This document shows, one piece after another, positions 48,918-57,331 of a stretch of 64,000 nt of DNA; the first letter of the stretch is position 1; each line of letters starts with the position of its first letter. The notes beneath the pieces were generated by a model. That model had not been told where the DNA came from. It was given only the letters and a program-made list of their open reading frames with translations, and made no database searches. The DNA lies in assembly GCF_015291645.1 (NCBI RefSeq), contig NZ_CP030055.1:3844001-3908000 (forward strand). Direction: 5' to 3'. The DNA is from Bradyrhizobium sp. CCBAU 53340 (GTDB lineage Bacteria > Pseudomonadota > Alphaproteobacteria > Rhizobiales > Xanthobacteraceae). The position numbers and the translations under genes are program-made.

Positions 48918-49271
48918 ATGGCAGCCATGAATGACAAGGTCAGCGCCACTGAGGCTGCACTCGAGCTCCTGGCCGAGATCTGCAAGGATCACGGCCCGGT
49001 GCTGTTTCATCAGTCGGGAGGCTGTTGCGATGGCTCATCGCCGATGTGCTACCCGGCCGGCGAATTCGCCGTCGGCGAGAGCGATGTGCTGCTCGGCCAT
49101 ATTGGTGGCATGCCCTTCTATATCGGGGGGCAGCAATACGAGATTTGGAAGCACACCGACCTCATCATTGACGTCGTTCCCGGGCGCGGCGGGATGTTTT
49201 CATTGGACAACGGGACGGAGAGGAGGTTCTTGACCCGGTCGCGAATCTGTTCAGCCGACCGCAGCGGTTAG
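48918..49271 (+). CDS. DUF779 protein (aldehyde dehydrogenase associated)
   Basis: This 117-residue protein carries the DUF779 core VLFHQSGGCCDGSSPMC with three cysteines, then HTDLIIDVVPGRGGMFSLD. The C-terminus RRFLTRSRICSADRSG departs from what I recall of relatives. DUF779 genes commonly follow acetaldehyde-type dehydrogenase genes, but their function is unknown. It starts 58 nt after the dehydrogenase stop and is probably co-transcribed. Confidence 0.9.
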   Translation: MAAMNDKVSATEAALELLAEICKDHGPVLFHQSGGCCDGSSPMCYPAGEFAVGESDVLLGHIGGMPFYIGGQQYEIWKHTDLIIDVVPGRGGMFSLDNGTERRFLTRSRICSADRSG

Positions 49272-49288
49272 ATTTGTTACGCAATCAG

Positions 49289-49304
49289 TGCAAAAGATTT
49301 TGCA
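49289..49304. promoter_or_regulatory. AT-rich perfect palindrome upstream of pdhA
   Basis: TGCAAAA-ga-TTTTGCA has 7-bp perfect arms. It stands four bases before the candidate -35 at 49308 of the pdhA promoter, a place suited to a regulator of the PDH operon. Confidence 0.55.
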
Positions 49305-49307
49305 ATA

Positions 49308-49336
49308 TTTCCACCCACGTTGCAGTGCGGCATAAT
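49308..49336 (+). promoter_or_regulatory. Candidate sigma-70 promoter of the PDH operon
   Basis: TTTCCA at 49308-49313 (4 of 6 to TTGACA), a 17-nt spacer and CATAAT at 49331-49336 (5 of 6 to TATAAT) lie about 90 nt before the pdhA start. This is the best match in the 152-nt gap, judged by eye. Confidence 0.4.
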
Positions 49337-49423
49337 GAAAATCGCGTCGCGGCGCTGCGGTGCTTTCCAAGGGCGTTTGAGTTGGGTTAGAGAGGGCTTA
49401 GTTTTCTCTGACCCGGAATTCTC

Positions 49424-50446
49424 ATGGCCGCCCCCAAGAAAGCCGCCGCAAGCAGCCCACACGACAAAACCGACGGCGCTTCGCCTCCGGAATTCACAAG
49501 AGAGCAGGAGCTGAAAGCGCTCCGCGACATGCTTCTGATCCGGCGATTCGAGGAAAAAGCGGGCCAGCTCTACGGCATGGGCGCGATCGGCGGCTTCTGC
49601 CATCTCTATATCGGCCAGGAGGCCGTGGTAGTTGGTATGCAGATGGCCCTGAAAGAGGGCGATCAGGTCATCACCGGCTATCGCGACCATGGCCACATGT
49701 TGGCCACCGGCATGGACGCCAACGGCGTCATGGCCGAGCTCACGGGCCGCCGCGGCGGTTATTCCAAGGGCAAGGGCGGCTCCATGCACATGTTCAGCAA
49801 GGAGAAGCACTTTTACGGCGGCCACGGCATCGTCGGTGCGCAGGTCTCGCTCGGCACTGGTCTTGCCTTTGCCAACAATTATCGCAGCAATGGCAATGTC
49901 AGCGTCACCTATTTCGGCGATGGCGCGGCCAACCAGGGCCAGGTCTATGAGAGCTTCAATATGGCGGAGCTCTGGAAGCTGCCGGTGATCTACGTCATCG
50001 AGAACAACCGCTACGCGATGGGCACCGCGGTCTCGCGCGCATCGGCGCAGCAGGATTTCTCCAAGCGCGGCGTGTCGTTCAACATCCCCGGCAAGCAGGT
50101 CGACGGCATGGATGTCCGCGCCGTCAAGGCCGCGGGCGACGAGGCTGCGGCCTGGTGCCGTGCCGGCAAGGGCCCCTTCATCCTGGAGATGCAGACCTAC
50201 CGCTATCGCGGTCACTCGATGTCCGATCCCGCCAAATACCGCACGCGCGAGGAGGTCGAGAAGGTTCGCCACGACCAGGATCCGATCGAGCAGGTGCGCA
50301 ACCGCCTGCTTGCGGCCAAGGTGAGCGAGGCTGACCTCAAGGCGATCGACGCTGAGGTGCGTGACATCGTCAACGCCTCCGCCGACTTTGCCCAACATGA
50401 TCCCGAGCCGGATGCCGCCGAGCTCTGGACCGACGTTTACCGCTAA
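49424..50446 (+). CDS. pdhA: Pyruvate dehydrogenase E1 component, alpha subunit
   Basis: PdhA, with PdhB, decarboxylates pyruvate using thiamine diphosphate. The 340-residue protein has an alanine/lysine-rich N-terminus, [18 protein letters not shown] and the thiamine diphosphate motif [17 protein letters not shown] ending in NNRYAMGT. The phosphorylation-loop-like [13 protein letters not shown] is also present. It is the first gene of pdhA-pdhB-DUF5076-deaminase-pdhC-orf-lpdA. Confidence 0.97.
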   Translation: MAAPKKAAASSPHDKTDGASPPEFTREQELKALRDMLLIRRFEEKAGQLYGMGAIGGFCHLYIGQEAVVVGMQMALKEGDQVITGYRDHGHMLATGMDANGVMAELTGRRGGYSKGKGGSMHMFSKEKHFYGGHGIVGAQVSLGTGLAFANNYRSNGNVSVTYFGDGAANQGQVYESFNMAELWKLPVIYVIENNRYAMGTAVSRASAQQDFSKRGVSFNIPGKQVDGMDVRAVKAAGDEAAAWCRAGKGPFILEMQTYRYRGHSMSDPAKYRTREEVEKVRHDQDPIEQVRNRLLAAKVSEADLKAIDAEVRDIVNASADFAQHDPEPDAAELWTDVYR

Positions 50447-50475
50447 ACGCGCGCAAGCTTTCTTTTGGAGTCGAT

Positions 50476-51858
50476 ATGCCAATTCAAGTGCTGATGCCCG
50501 CGTTGTCGCCCACGATGGAAAAGGGCAACCTCGCCAAATGGCTTAAAAAAGAGGGCGAGACGATCAAGTCCGGCGACGTGATCGCCGAGATCGAGACCGA
50601 CAAGGCCACCATGGAGGTCGAGGCGACCGATGAGGGCACGCTCGGCAAGATCCTGATTCCGGAAGGGACCGCCGACGTCGCCGTGAACACGCCGATCGCG
50701 ACCATCCTCGCCGATGGCGAGAGTGCCGCCGATCTTGCGAAAGCACCTGCGCCGGCCGCGAAGGCTGCTGAATCCGCGCCGCCCGCGGCTGCCAAGGCCG
50801 AGGCGCCCGCGCCCAAGGCCGCGCCCGCACCGCAGGCCGTCGCCGAGCCTGATCCCGAAGTGCCCGCCGGCACCGAGATGGTCACCCAGACCATCCGCGA
50901 AGCGCTGCGCGACGCGATGGCCGAAGAGATGCGCCACGACCCCGACGTGTTCGTGATGGGCGAGGAGGTCGCCGAATATCAGGGCGCCTACAAGGTGACG
51001 CAGGGCCTGCTGCAGGAGTTCGGCGCGAGGCGCGTGATCGACACCCCGATCACCGAGCACGGCTTTGCCGGCGTCGGCGTCGGTGCCGCCATGACCGGGT
51101 TGAAGCCGGTGGTCGAGTTCATGACCTTCAATTTCGCCATGCAGGCGATCGACCAGATCATCAACTCCGCGGCCAAGACGCTGTACATGTCCGGCGGTCA
51201 GATGGGCTGCTCGATCGTGTTCCGCGGCCCCAACGGCGCAGCCGCGCGCGTCGCCGCCCAGCATAGCCAGGACTATTCGGCCTGGTATTCAAACGTCCCG
51301 GGTCTCAAGGTCGTCGCACCGTTCTCGGCCGCCGACTACAAGGGCCTGCTCAAGGCCGCGATCCGCGATCCCAATCCGGTGATCTTCCTCGAGAACGAGG
51401 TGCTCTACGGTCACACCGGCGAAGTGCCGAAGCTCGACGATTTCATCGTCCCGATCGGCAAGGCGCGCATCGTTCGTTCCGGCAGCCACGTCAGTATCAT
51501 CTCCTGGTCGAACGGCATGACCTATGCCCTGAAGGCCGCCGACGAGCTCGCCAAGGAGGGCATCGAGGCCGAGGTGATCGACCTGCGCACGCTGCGTCCG
51601 ATGGACACCGAGACCATCGTCAACTCGGTCAAGAAAACGGGGCGTGCCGTCACGGTGGAAGAGGGCTGGGCCCAAAGTGGCGTCGGCGCCGAGATCGCCG
51701 CGCGCATCATGGAGAACGCCTTCGACTATCTGGATGCGCCGGTTGCGCGCGTTGCAGGCAAGGACGTGCCGATGCCTTACGCCGCGAACCTGGAGAAGCT
51801 CGCGCTGCCCTCGGCGGCAGAAGTCGTCGAGGCCGCAAAAGCCGTCTGCTACAGGTAG
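50476..51858 (+). CDS. pdhB: Pyruvate dehydrogenase E1 component, beta subunit with lipoyl domain
   Basis: The 460-residue protein fuses an N-terminal lipoyl domain (lysine in [13 protein letters not shown], about residues 1-80) through an Ala/Pro linker to a transketolase-like E1-beta. The E1-beta part reads [32 protein letters not shown] and [17 protein letters not shown] lipoyl domain on E1-beta is characteristic of alphaproteobacterial PDH complexes. It starts 29 nt after pdhA. Confidence 0.97.
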   Translation: MPIQVLMPALSPTMEKGNLAKWLKKEGETIKSGDVIAEIETDKATMEVEATDEGTLGKILIPEGTADVAVNTPIATILADGESAADLAKAPAPAAKAAESAPPAAAKAEAPAPKAAPAPQAVAEPDPEVPAGTEMVTQTIREALRDAMAEEMRHDPDVFVMGEEVAEYQGAYKVTQGLLQEFGARRVIDTPITEHGFAGVGVGAAMTGLKPVVEFMTFNFAMQAIDQIINSAAKTLYMSGGQMGCSIVFRGPNGAAARVAAQHSQDYSAWYSNVPGLKVVAPFSAADYKGLLKAAIRDPNPVIFLENEVLYGHTGEVPKLDDFIVPIGKARIVRSGSHVSIISWSNGMTYALKAADELAKEGIEAEVIDLRTLRPMDTETIVNSVKKTGRAVTVEEGWAQSGVGAEIAARIMENAFDYLDAPVARVAGKDVPMPYAANLEKLALPSAAEVVEAAKAVCYR

Positions 51859-51861
51859 ACC

Positions 51862-52164
51862 ATGGCGGGCCCCAAGGAACAGCCACTGCCGCCCGACGTC
51901 ATGACCCGCGACGATGCGGTCGAGATCCTGCGCGTGTTCGTGCTGGATGGCGGGCTGTCGATGGCGTTCCAGCGCGCCTTCGAGGAGCCCGACATGTGGG
52001 GCCTGCTGCTAGTCGATCTCGCCCGCCACGCCGCGCGCGCCTATGCGCGCGAGAGCGAATACACCGAGGAGGACGCGTTGAACCGGATCCTCGACATGTT
52101 CCAGGCCGAGATCGAACGTCCCACAGACGCCGGCACCACGACGCCGCGCGGGAAGGGACACTGA
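51862..52164 (+). CDS. DUF5076 protein
   Basis: This 100-residue, mostly helical acidic protein contains VMTRDDAVEILRVFVLDGGL and WGLLLVDLARHAARAYARE. DUF5076 genes are typical companions of alphaproteobacterial PDH operons, with unknown function. It follows the pdhB stop by 3 nt, so coupled translation is likely. Confidence 0.85.
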   Translation: MAGPKEQPLPPDVMTRDDAVEILRVFVLDGGLSMAFQRAFEEPDMWGLLLVDLARHAARAYARESEYTEEDALNRILDMFQAEIERPTDAGTTTPRGKGH

Positions 52165-52167
52165 CCC

Positions 52168-52620
52168 GTGGCGATCGAAGCGCACCATTATGATTTCATG
52201 CTGGAGGCGATCCGCGAGGCCGAGGCCTCGATCGCGCAAGGCGGCCTGCCGATCGGCGCGGTGCTGACGCGCGGCGACAAGATCATCGCCCGCGGCCACA
52301 ACAACCGCGTGCAGGAGAACAATCCGATCCTGCACGGCGAGATGAGCTGCCTGCGCGAAGCCGGCGCGATCTCGTTCCACGACACCGTCATGTACACCAC
52401 GCTGTCGCCATGCTCGATGTGTGCCGGCGCGCTCGCTTTGTTCAAGGTCAAGCTCGTGGTGATCGGAGAATCCGTCACCTTCGAGGGCTCCAAGGACATT
52501 CTCGACAAGTTCGGGATTCCCTGGATCGACCTTGCCGACGACCGCTCCATCACCATGATGAAGAATTGGCGTTCCATCCCTGCCAATGAGCGCCTGTGGC
52601 AAGGCGACATCGGCAACTAA
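52168..52620 (+). CDS. Nucleoside/cytosine deaminase (yeast Fcy1-like)
   Basis: This 150-residue zinc deaminase has His56-Gly-Glu58 in ILHGEMSCL and Cys82/Cys85 in TLSPCSMCAGAL. GGLPIGAVL, VVIGESVTFEG and the end WQGDIGN resemble fungal cytosine deaminase (Fcy1), so cytosine-to-uracil deamination is the best guess. Guanine or other base deamination is possible. It has a GTG start 3 nt after the DUF5076 stop and sits inside the PDH operon between pdhB and pdhC, an unexpected place. Confidence 0.88.
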   Translation: MAIEAHHYDFMLEAIREAEASIAQGGLPIGAVLTRGDKIIARGHNNRVQENNPILHGEMSCLREAGAISFHDTVMYTTLSPCSMCAGALALFKVKLVVIGESVTFEGSKDILDKFGIPWIDLADDRSITMMKNWRSIPANERLWQGDIGN

Positions 52621-52682
52621 ACCCGGTCTGTTCGTCTTCATTGTCGGAGACGACGTTTTGAGAAGTTCTTCGTGAGGTCAGC

Positions 52683-54035
52683 ATGCCCATCAACATCCTG
52701 ATGCCAGCTCTTTCGCCGACGATGGAGAAGGGCAACCTCGCCAAGTGGCTGAAGAAGGAAGGCGACAAGGTCAAGTCAGGCGATGTCATCGCCGAGATCG
52801 AGACCGACAAGGCCACCATGGAGGTCGAGGCCATCGACGAGGGCACCATCGCCAAGATCCTCGTGCCCGAAGGCACGCAGGACGTCCCGGTCAACGATGT
52901 CATCGCGGTGCTCGCCGGCGAGGGCGAGGACGTGAAGGCTGCTGGCAGCGCCAAGCCCAGCGCCTCCGCCGCGCCTCCGAAAGCCGCCGAAGCTCCCGCT
53001 GCGGCACCGGCTCCTGCGCCTGCTGCGCCCAAGGCTGCACCGGCACCTGCTGCCGCTCCGGCGCCTCAGGCTGCTGCACCGGCCGCGCAGAGCAACGGCC
53101 ATGCCGGCCGTGTGTTCTCATCGCCGCTGGCGCGGCGTCTTGCCAAGGAAGCCGGCATCGACGTCGGCATGGTCACCGGCACCGGCCCGCACGGCCGCGT
53201 GGTGGCGCGCGACGTCGAGCAGGCCAAGTCAGGCAAGGGCCTCAAGGCGCCCGCCGCGGCGTCCTCCGCAGGCGCGTCCTCGATCGCGCCGACCATGTCG
53301 GACAAGCAGATCCTGTCGCTGTTCGAGCCCGGCTCTTACGACATCGTCCCGCATGACGGCATGCGCCGCACCATCGCGCAGCGCCTGACCGCGTCGATCC
53401 AGAACGTCCCGCACTTCTATCTCACAATCGACTGCGACATCGGCAAGCTGCTCGCCGCGCGCGAGGAGATCAATGCGGCCGCGCCGAAGGACAAGGAGAA
53501 GAAGCCGCTCTACAAGATCTCGGTCAACGACTTCGTCATCAAGGCGATGGCGGTGGCGCTGCAGAAGATCCCGAACTGCAATGTCAGCTGGACCGAGTCA
53601 GGCATGGTCAAGCATCACCATTCCGACGTCGGCGTTGCCGTGGCGATGCCGGGCGGCCTGATCACGCCGATCATCCGCAAGGCCGAGACCAAGACGCTCT
53701 CGACCATCTCCAACGAGATGAAGGATTTTGCCGCGCGCGCGCGTTCCCGCAAGCTGAAGCCTGAGGAATACCAGGGTGGCACCACGGCCGTCTCCAACCT
53801 CGGCATGTTCGGCATCAAGGACTTCACGGCGGTGATCAACCCGCCGCATGCCACGATCCTTGCTGTGGGCACCAGCGAGGAGCGGCCGGTGGTGCGGAGC
53901 GGCAAGATTGAGATCGCAACAATGATGAGCGTGACGTTGTCCTGCGATCACCGTGCCATCGACGGCGCGCTCGGCGCCGAGCTGATCGGCGCCTTCAAGC
54001 AGCTGATCGAAAACCCCGTCATGATGATGGTCTGA
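52683..54035 (+). CDS. pdhC: Dihydrolipoamide acetyltransferase, PDH E2 component
   Basis: E2 forms the PDH core and transfers the acetyl group to CoA. The 450-residue protein has one lipoyl domain (lysine in [13 protein letters not shown]), a long Ala/Pro linker, a peripheral-subunit-binding domain (SPLARRLAKEAGIDVGMVTG) and the catalytic domain ending in LSCDHRAIDGALGAEL with the active His and Asp. Its N-terminal lipoyl domain is nearly identical to that of PdhB. Confidence 0.97.
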   Translation: MPINILMPALSPTMEKGNLAKWLKKEGDKVKSGDVIAEIETDKATMEVEAIDEGTIAKILVPEGTQDVPVNDVIAVLAGEGEDVKAAGSAKPSASAAPPKAAEAPAAAPAPAPAAPKAAPAPAAAPAPQAAAPAAQSNGHAGRVFSSPLARRLAKEAGIDVGMVTGTGPHGRVVARDVEQAKSGKGLKAPAAASSAGASSIAPTMSDKQILSLFEPGSYDIVPHDGMRRTIAQRLTASIQNVPHFYLTIDCDIGKLLAAREEINAAAPKDKEKKPLYKISVNDFVIKAMAVALQKIPNCNVSWTESGMVKHHHSDVGVAVAMPGGLITPIIRKAETKTLSTISNEMKDFAARARSRKLKPEEYQGGTTAVSNLGMFGIKDFTAVINPPHATILAVGTSEERPVVRSGKIEIATMMSVTLSCDHRAIDGALGAELIGAFKQLIENPVMMMV

Positions 54036-54061
54036 AGCTGTCGCTGATAGGACCACGTTGA

Positions 54062-54292
54062 ATGCGAACGCGCTGGCCCTGGATTTCGATGTTGCTGTCG
54101 ATCATCGTTCTCGTCAGCCCGATCGGCACGGAAATCCTGCACGATGCATTCGTCAGCGGCGAGCAGCTCTCGCGCAGCATTGCGCAGCCGATCGCCCTGG
54201 TCGGGTTTGCGATTCTGATCTCGATCTGCATCGTCGAGTGGCTGGTCAGGTCGATTGTTTCAAAACGCCGCGCCCGCGGTGCAACGGTTTGA
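54062..54292 (+). CDS. Small two-helix membrane protein
   Basis: This 76-residue protein begins MRTRWPWISMLLSIIVLVSP and has a second hydrophobic stretch, IALVGFAILISICIVEWLV, with a basic C-terminal end. It lies between pdhC and lpdA on the same strand. No family is recognised. The hydrophobic design and spacing make it a likely real gene. Confidence 0.65.
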   Translation: MRTRWPWISMLLSIIVLVSPIGTEILHDAFVSGEQLSRSIAQPIALVGFAILISICIVEWLVRSIVSKRRARGATV

Positions 54293-54309
54293 GTTGAATG
54301 GGAGCCGCA

Positions 54310-55731
54310 ATGGCCGATACATCCTTCGACGTCATCATCATCGGCTCCGGCCCCGGCGGCTACGTCACCGCGATCCGCGCCGCTCAGCTCGGCTTCAAGA
54401 CCGCGATCGTCGAGAAATCCTATCTCGGCGGCATCTGCCTGAACTGGGGCTGCATTCCGACCAAGGCGCTGCTGCGCTCGGCCGAGATCTATCATTACAT
54501 GCAGCACGCCAAGGACTATGGCCTGTCGGCGGAGAAGGTCTCGTTCGATCCGAAGGCGGTGGTGCAGCGTTCGCGCGGCGTCTCCAAGCGGCTGAACGAC
54601 GGCGTCGGCTTCCTGATGAAGAAGAACAAGGTCAGCGTGATCTGGGGCGCGGCCTCGATCGACGCACCCGGCAAGATCACCGTGAAGAAGTCCGACGTCG
54701 AGGCGCCCAAGGGGACGCTAGGCGAGGGGACCTATCAGGCCAAGCACATCATCGTCGCGACCGGGGCGCGGCCGCGCGTGCTGCCGGGCCTCGAGCCCGA
54801 CAAGAAGCTGATCTGGACCTACTTTGAAGCGATGGTGCCCGAGCGGATGCCGAAGTCGCTCCTGGTGGTCGGCTCCGGCGCGATCGGCATCGAGTTCGCC
54901 TCGTTCTTCCATACCATGGGCAGCGACGTCACCGTGGTCGAGGTGCTGCCGCAGATCCTGCCCGTCGAGGACGCCGAGATCGCCGGCCTTGCGCGCAAGC
55001 GGCTGGAGAAGCAGGGCATCAAGATCATGTCCTCGACCAAGGTGACCAAGCTGGAGAAGAAGGCCGACAGCGTCATTGCCACCATCGACGACGGCAAGGG
55101 CAAGCCTGTGACGACTGAGTTCGAGCGCGTCATCTCAGCGGTCGGCGTCGTCGGCAATATCGAGAACCTCGGCCTCGAAAAGCTCGGCGTGAAGACTGAT
55201 CGCGGCTGCATCGTGATCGACGGCTACGGCAAGACCAACGTTCCCGGCATCTACGCCATCGGCGACGTCGCCGGTCCTCCGATGCTCGCTCACAAGGCCG
55301 AGCATGAGGGCGTGATCTGCATCGAGGCGATCAAGGGCCTGCATCCGCATCCCATGGATAAGAACATGATCCCGGGCTGCACCTATTGCCATCCGCAGGT
55401 CGCCTCGGTCGGTCTCACCGAAGCCAAGGCCAAGGAGAGTGGCCGCGAGATCCGCGTTGGCCGCTTCCCCTTCGTCGGCAACGGCAAGGCGATTGCGCTT
55501 GGCGAGGACCAGGGCCTGGTCAAGGTCATCTTCGACAAGAAGACTGGCCAGCTGCTCGGCGCCCACATGGTCGGCGCTGAGGTCACCGAGCTGATCCAGG
55601 GCTACGTCGTCGCCATGAACCTGGAGACGACGGAAGAAGAGCTGATGCACACCGTGTTCCCGCATCCGACGCTGTCGGAAATGATGAAGGAGGCCGTGCT
55701 GGATGCGTACGGGCGGGTGCTGAATATCTGA
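54310..55731 (+). CDS. lpdA: Dihydrolipoyl dehydrogenase, PDH E3 component
   Basis: E3 reoxidises dihydrolipoamide using FAD and NAD. The 473-residue protein has the FAD motif IIIGSGPGGYVTAIRAAQLG, the redox disulfide GGICLNWGCIPTKALLRS, a second nucleotide fold LLVVGSGAIGIEFASFF and the C-terminal HTVFPHPTLSEMM His-Glu pair. ATG 54310 is chosen because it has GGGAG about 8 nt upstream. It is the last PDH gene before a palindromic repeat. Confidence 0.97.
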   Translation: MADTSFDVIIIGSGPGGYVTAIRAAQLGFKTAIVEKSYLGGICLNWGCIPTKALLRSAEIYHYMQHAKDYGLSAEKVSFDPKAVVQRSRGVSKRLNDGVGFLMKKNKVSVIWGAASIDAPGKITVKKSDVEAPKGTLGEGTYQAKHIIVATGARPRVLPGLEPDKKLIWTYFEAMVPERMPKSLLVVGSGAIGIEFASFFHTMGSDVTVVEVLPQILPVEDAEIAGLARKRLEKQGIKIMSSTKVTKLEKKADSVIATIDDGKGKPVTTEFERVISAVGVVGNIENLGLEKLGVKTDRGCIVIDGYGKTNVPGIYAIGDVAGPPMLAHKAEHEGVICIEAIKGLHPHPMDKNMIPGCTYCHPQVASVGLTEAKAKESGREIRVGRFPFVGNGKAIALGEDQGLVKVIFDKKTGQLLGAHMVGAEVTELIQGYVVAMNLETTEEELMHTVFPHPTLSEMMKEAVLDAYGRVLNI

Positions 55732-55738
55732 GGTCAGA

Positions 55739-55874
55739 CCCGTCATCCTGAGGTGCGAGGCCAGCGGTGCAAAGCACCGTTGGCAGAGCCTCGAAGGATG
55801 AGCGGCCGAGATGCAGCAGTCGGGCCGTCGCCCTTCGAGGCCTCCGCTTCGCTCCGGCACCTCAGGGTGACGGG
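55739..55874. repeat. 136-bp palindromic repeat element
   Basis: The outer arms CCCGTCATCCTGAGGTGC (55739-55756) and its complement at 55857-55874 match at 17 of 18 positions. Inner GCCTCGAAGG and CCTTCGAGGC arms nest inside. The long nested palindrome has no coding capacity and looks like one of the dispersed Bradyrhizobium intergenic repeats. It lies between lpdA and the threonine-synthase-like gene. Confidence 0.8.
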
Positions 55875-55916
55875 ACCAACACTGGAAAAGCCAAAACAAG
55901 AAGAGGGAATGAACCC

Positions 55917-57158
55917 ATGCACGACAACGACAACCTGACCATCGAACGCCCGACCTTCGTCACGCATCTCGAATGCGCCATGGAAGGCGATCATTACGCC
56001 GCCGACCAGGTCCACAACCTATCGAAAGCCGGCAAGCCGCTGCTCGTGCGCTACGACCTTGCCGGCGTCAAGAAGGCGCTGACCAAGGATGCGCTCGCCC
56101 AACGTCCCGGCGACATGTGGCGCTACCGCGAGCTGCTGCCGGTGCGCAAATGCAAGGACATCGTCTCGCTCGGCGAGGTCACGACGCCGCTGATCCGGCT
56201 GCCCAAGCTTGGCAAGAAGCTCGGCGGCGGCGAGATCATCGTCAAGGACGAGGGACGGCTGCCGACCGGCTCGTTCAAGGCGCGCGGCTTGGTCATGGCG
56301 GTGTCGATGGGCAAGGCGCTCGGCATCAAGCACATGGCGATGCCGACCAACGGCAATGCCGGCGCAGCGCTCGCGGCCTACGCGACGAGCTGCGGCATCA
56401 AGACCACGATCTTCTGCCCGGCCGATACGCCGGAGGTGAATGTCAGCGAGATCGAGCTTCAGGGCGCGACCGTCTACCGCGTCAATGGCTATATCGATGA
56501 TTGCGGCAAGATCGTCGGCGAGGGCAAGGCCAAGGTCGGCTGGTTCGATACCTCCACGCTGAAGGAGCCGTACCGTATCGAAGGCAAGAAGACGATGGGC
56601 CTCGAGCTTGCCGAGCAGCTCGGCTGGGACGTGCCCGACGTGATCTTCTATCCGACCGGCGGCGGCACCGGCCTGATCGGCATGTGGAAGGCGTTCGACG
56701 AGCTCGAGAAGATCGGCTTCATCGGCTCCAAGCGTCCGCGCATGGTCGCGGTGCAGGCCTCCGGCTGCGCGCCGATGGTGCGCGCCTATGAGGCCGGCAC
56801 CGAGCATGCCACGCGCTGGGAGGACGCCCACACCATCGCCTCCGGCATCCGCGTCCCACAGGCGATCGGCGATTTTCTCATTCTGCGCGCGGTGCGCGAG
56901 AGCAAGGGTTTTGCCATTGCCGTCGACGACGACAAGATCTCCGCGGCGCTGAACGAGGTCGCGCGCGAGGAGGGGCTGCTGCTATGCCCCGAGGGCGCTG
57001 CGACCTACGCTGCCTACAAGGAGAGCCTCGCCGACGGCCGCGTCTCGAAGACCGACCGCGTCATGCTGTTCAATTGCGCGACCGGCCTGAAATATCCGCT
57101 GCCGCCGGTCACCCGCACGCTCGATCGCCACAAGCCGATCGATTACGCGCAGTTCTGA
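55917..57158 (+). CDS. Threonine synthase-like PLP-dependent enzyme
   Basis: This 413-residue protein belongs to the fold-type II pyridoxal-phosphate group. The cofactor lysine lies in GSFKARGLVMAVSM, the phosphate-binding glycine loop in FYPTGGGTGLIGMW, and substrate residues in PTNGNAGAALAAYA. It ends in LLCPEGAATYAAYK. Threonine synthase converts phosphohomoserine to threonine; a threonine dehydratase-like role is possible. ATG 55917 has AGAGGGA upstream. It lies after the palindromic repeat and probably forms a separate unit from the PDH operon. Confidence 0.85.
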   Translation: MHDNDNLTIERPTFVTHLECAMEGDHYAADQVHNLSKAGKPLLVRYDLAGVKKALTKDALAQRPGDMWRYRELLPVRKCKDIVSLGEVTTPLIRLPKLGKKLGGGEIIVKDEGRLPTGSFKARGLVMAVSMGKALGIKHMAMPTNGNAGAALAAYATSCGIKTTIFCPADTPEVNVSEIELQGATVYRVNGYIDDCGKIVGEGKAKVGWFDTSTLKEPYRIEGKKTMGLELAEQLGWDVPDVIFYPTGGGTGLIGMWKAFDELEKIGFIGSKRPRMVAVQASGCAPMVRAYEAGTEHATRWEDAHTIASGIRVPQAIGDFLILRAVRESKGFAIAVDDDKISAALNEVAREEGLLLCPEGAATYAAYKESLADGRVSKTDRVMLFNCATGLKYPLPPVTRTLDRHKPIDYAQF

Positions 57159-57161
57159 CTT

Positions 57162-57301
57162 GCTTCTCCCTCGCCCCGCTTGCGGGGAGAGGGTCGGGAT
57201 GAGGGGGACTCTCCGCGGGGACGGTAACAGCTGAATTTGCGGAGGCTGCCCTTCACCCGAATTGAGGCGCAATTCGACCTCTTCCCGCAAGTGGGGAGAG
57301 G
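57162..57301. repeat. GC-rich palindromic repeat
   Basis: CCCCGC-tt-GCGGGG (57174-57187) lies within a longer stem, CCCTCgCCCCGC...GCGGGGaGAGGG. A related CCCGCAAGTGGGG-type segment stands near 57285-57297. The layout resembles a bipartite intergenic element of Bradyrhizobium genomes. It lies between the threonine-synthase-like and tctC genes. Confidence 0.65.
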
Positions 57302-57331
57302 TAAAAAACAAGAATCCTCGGGGAGATCACA

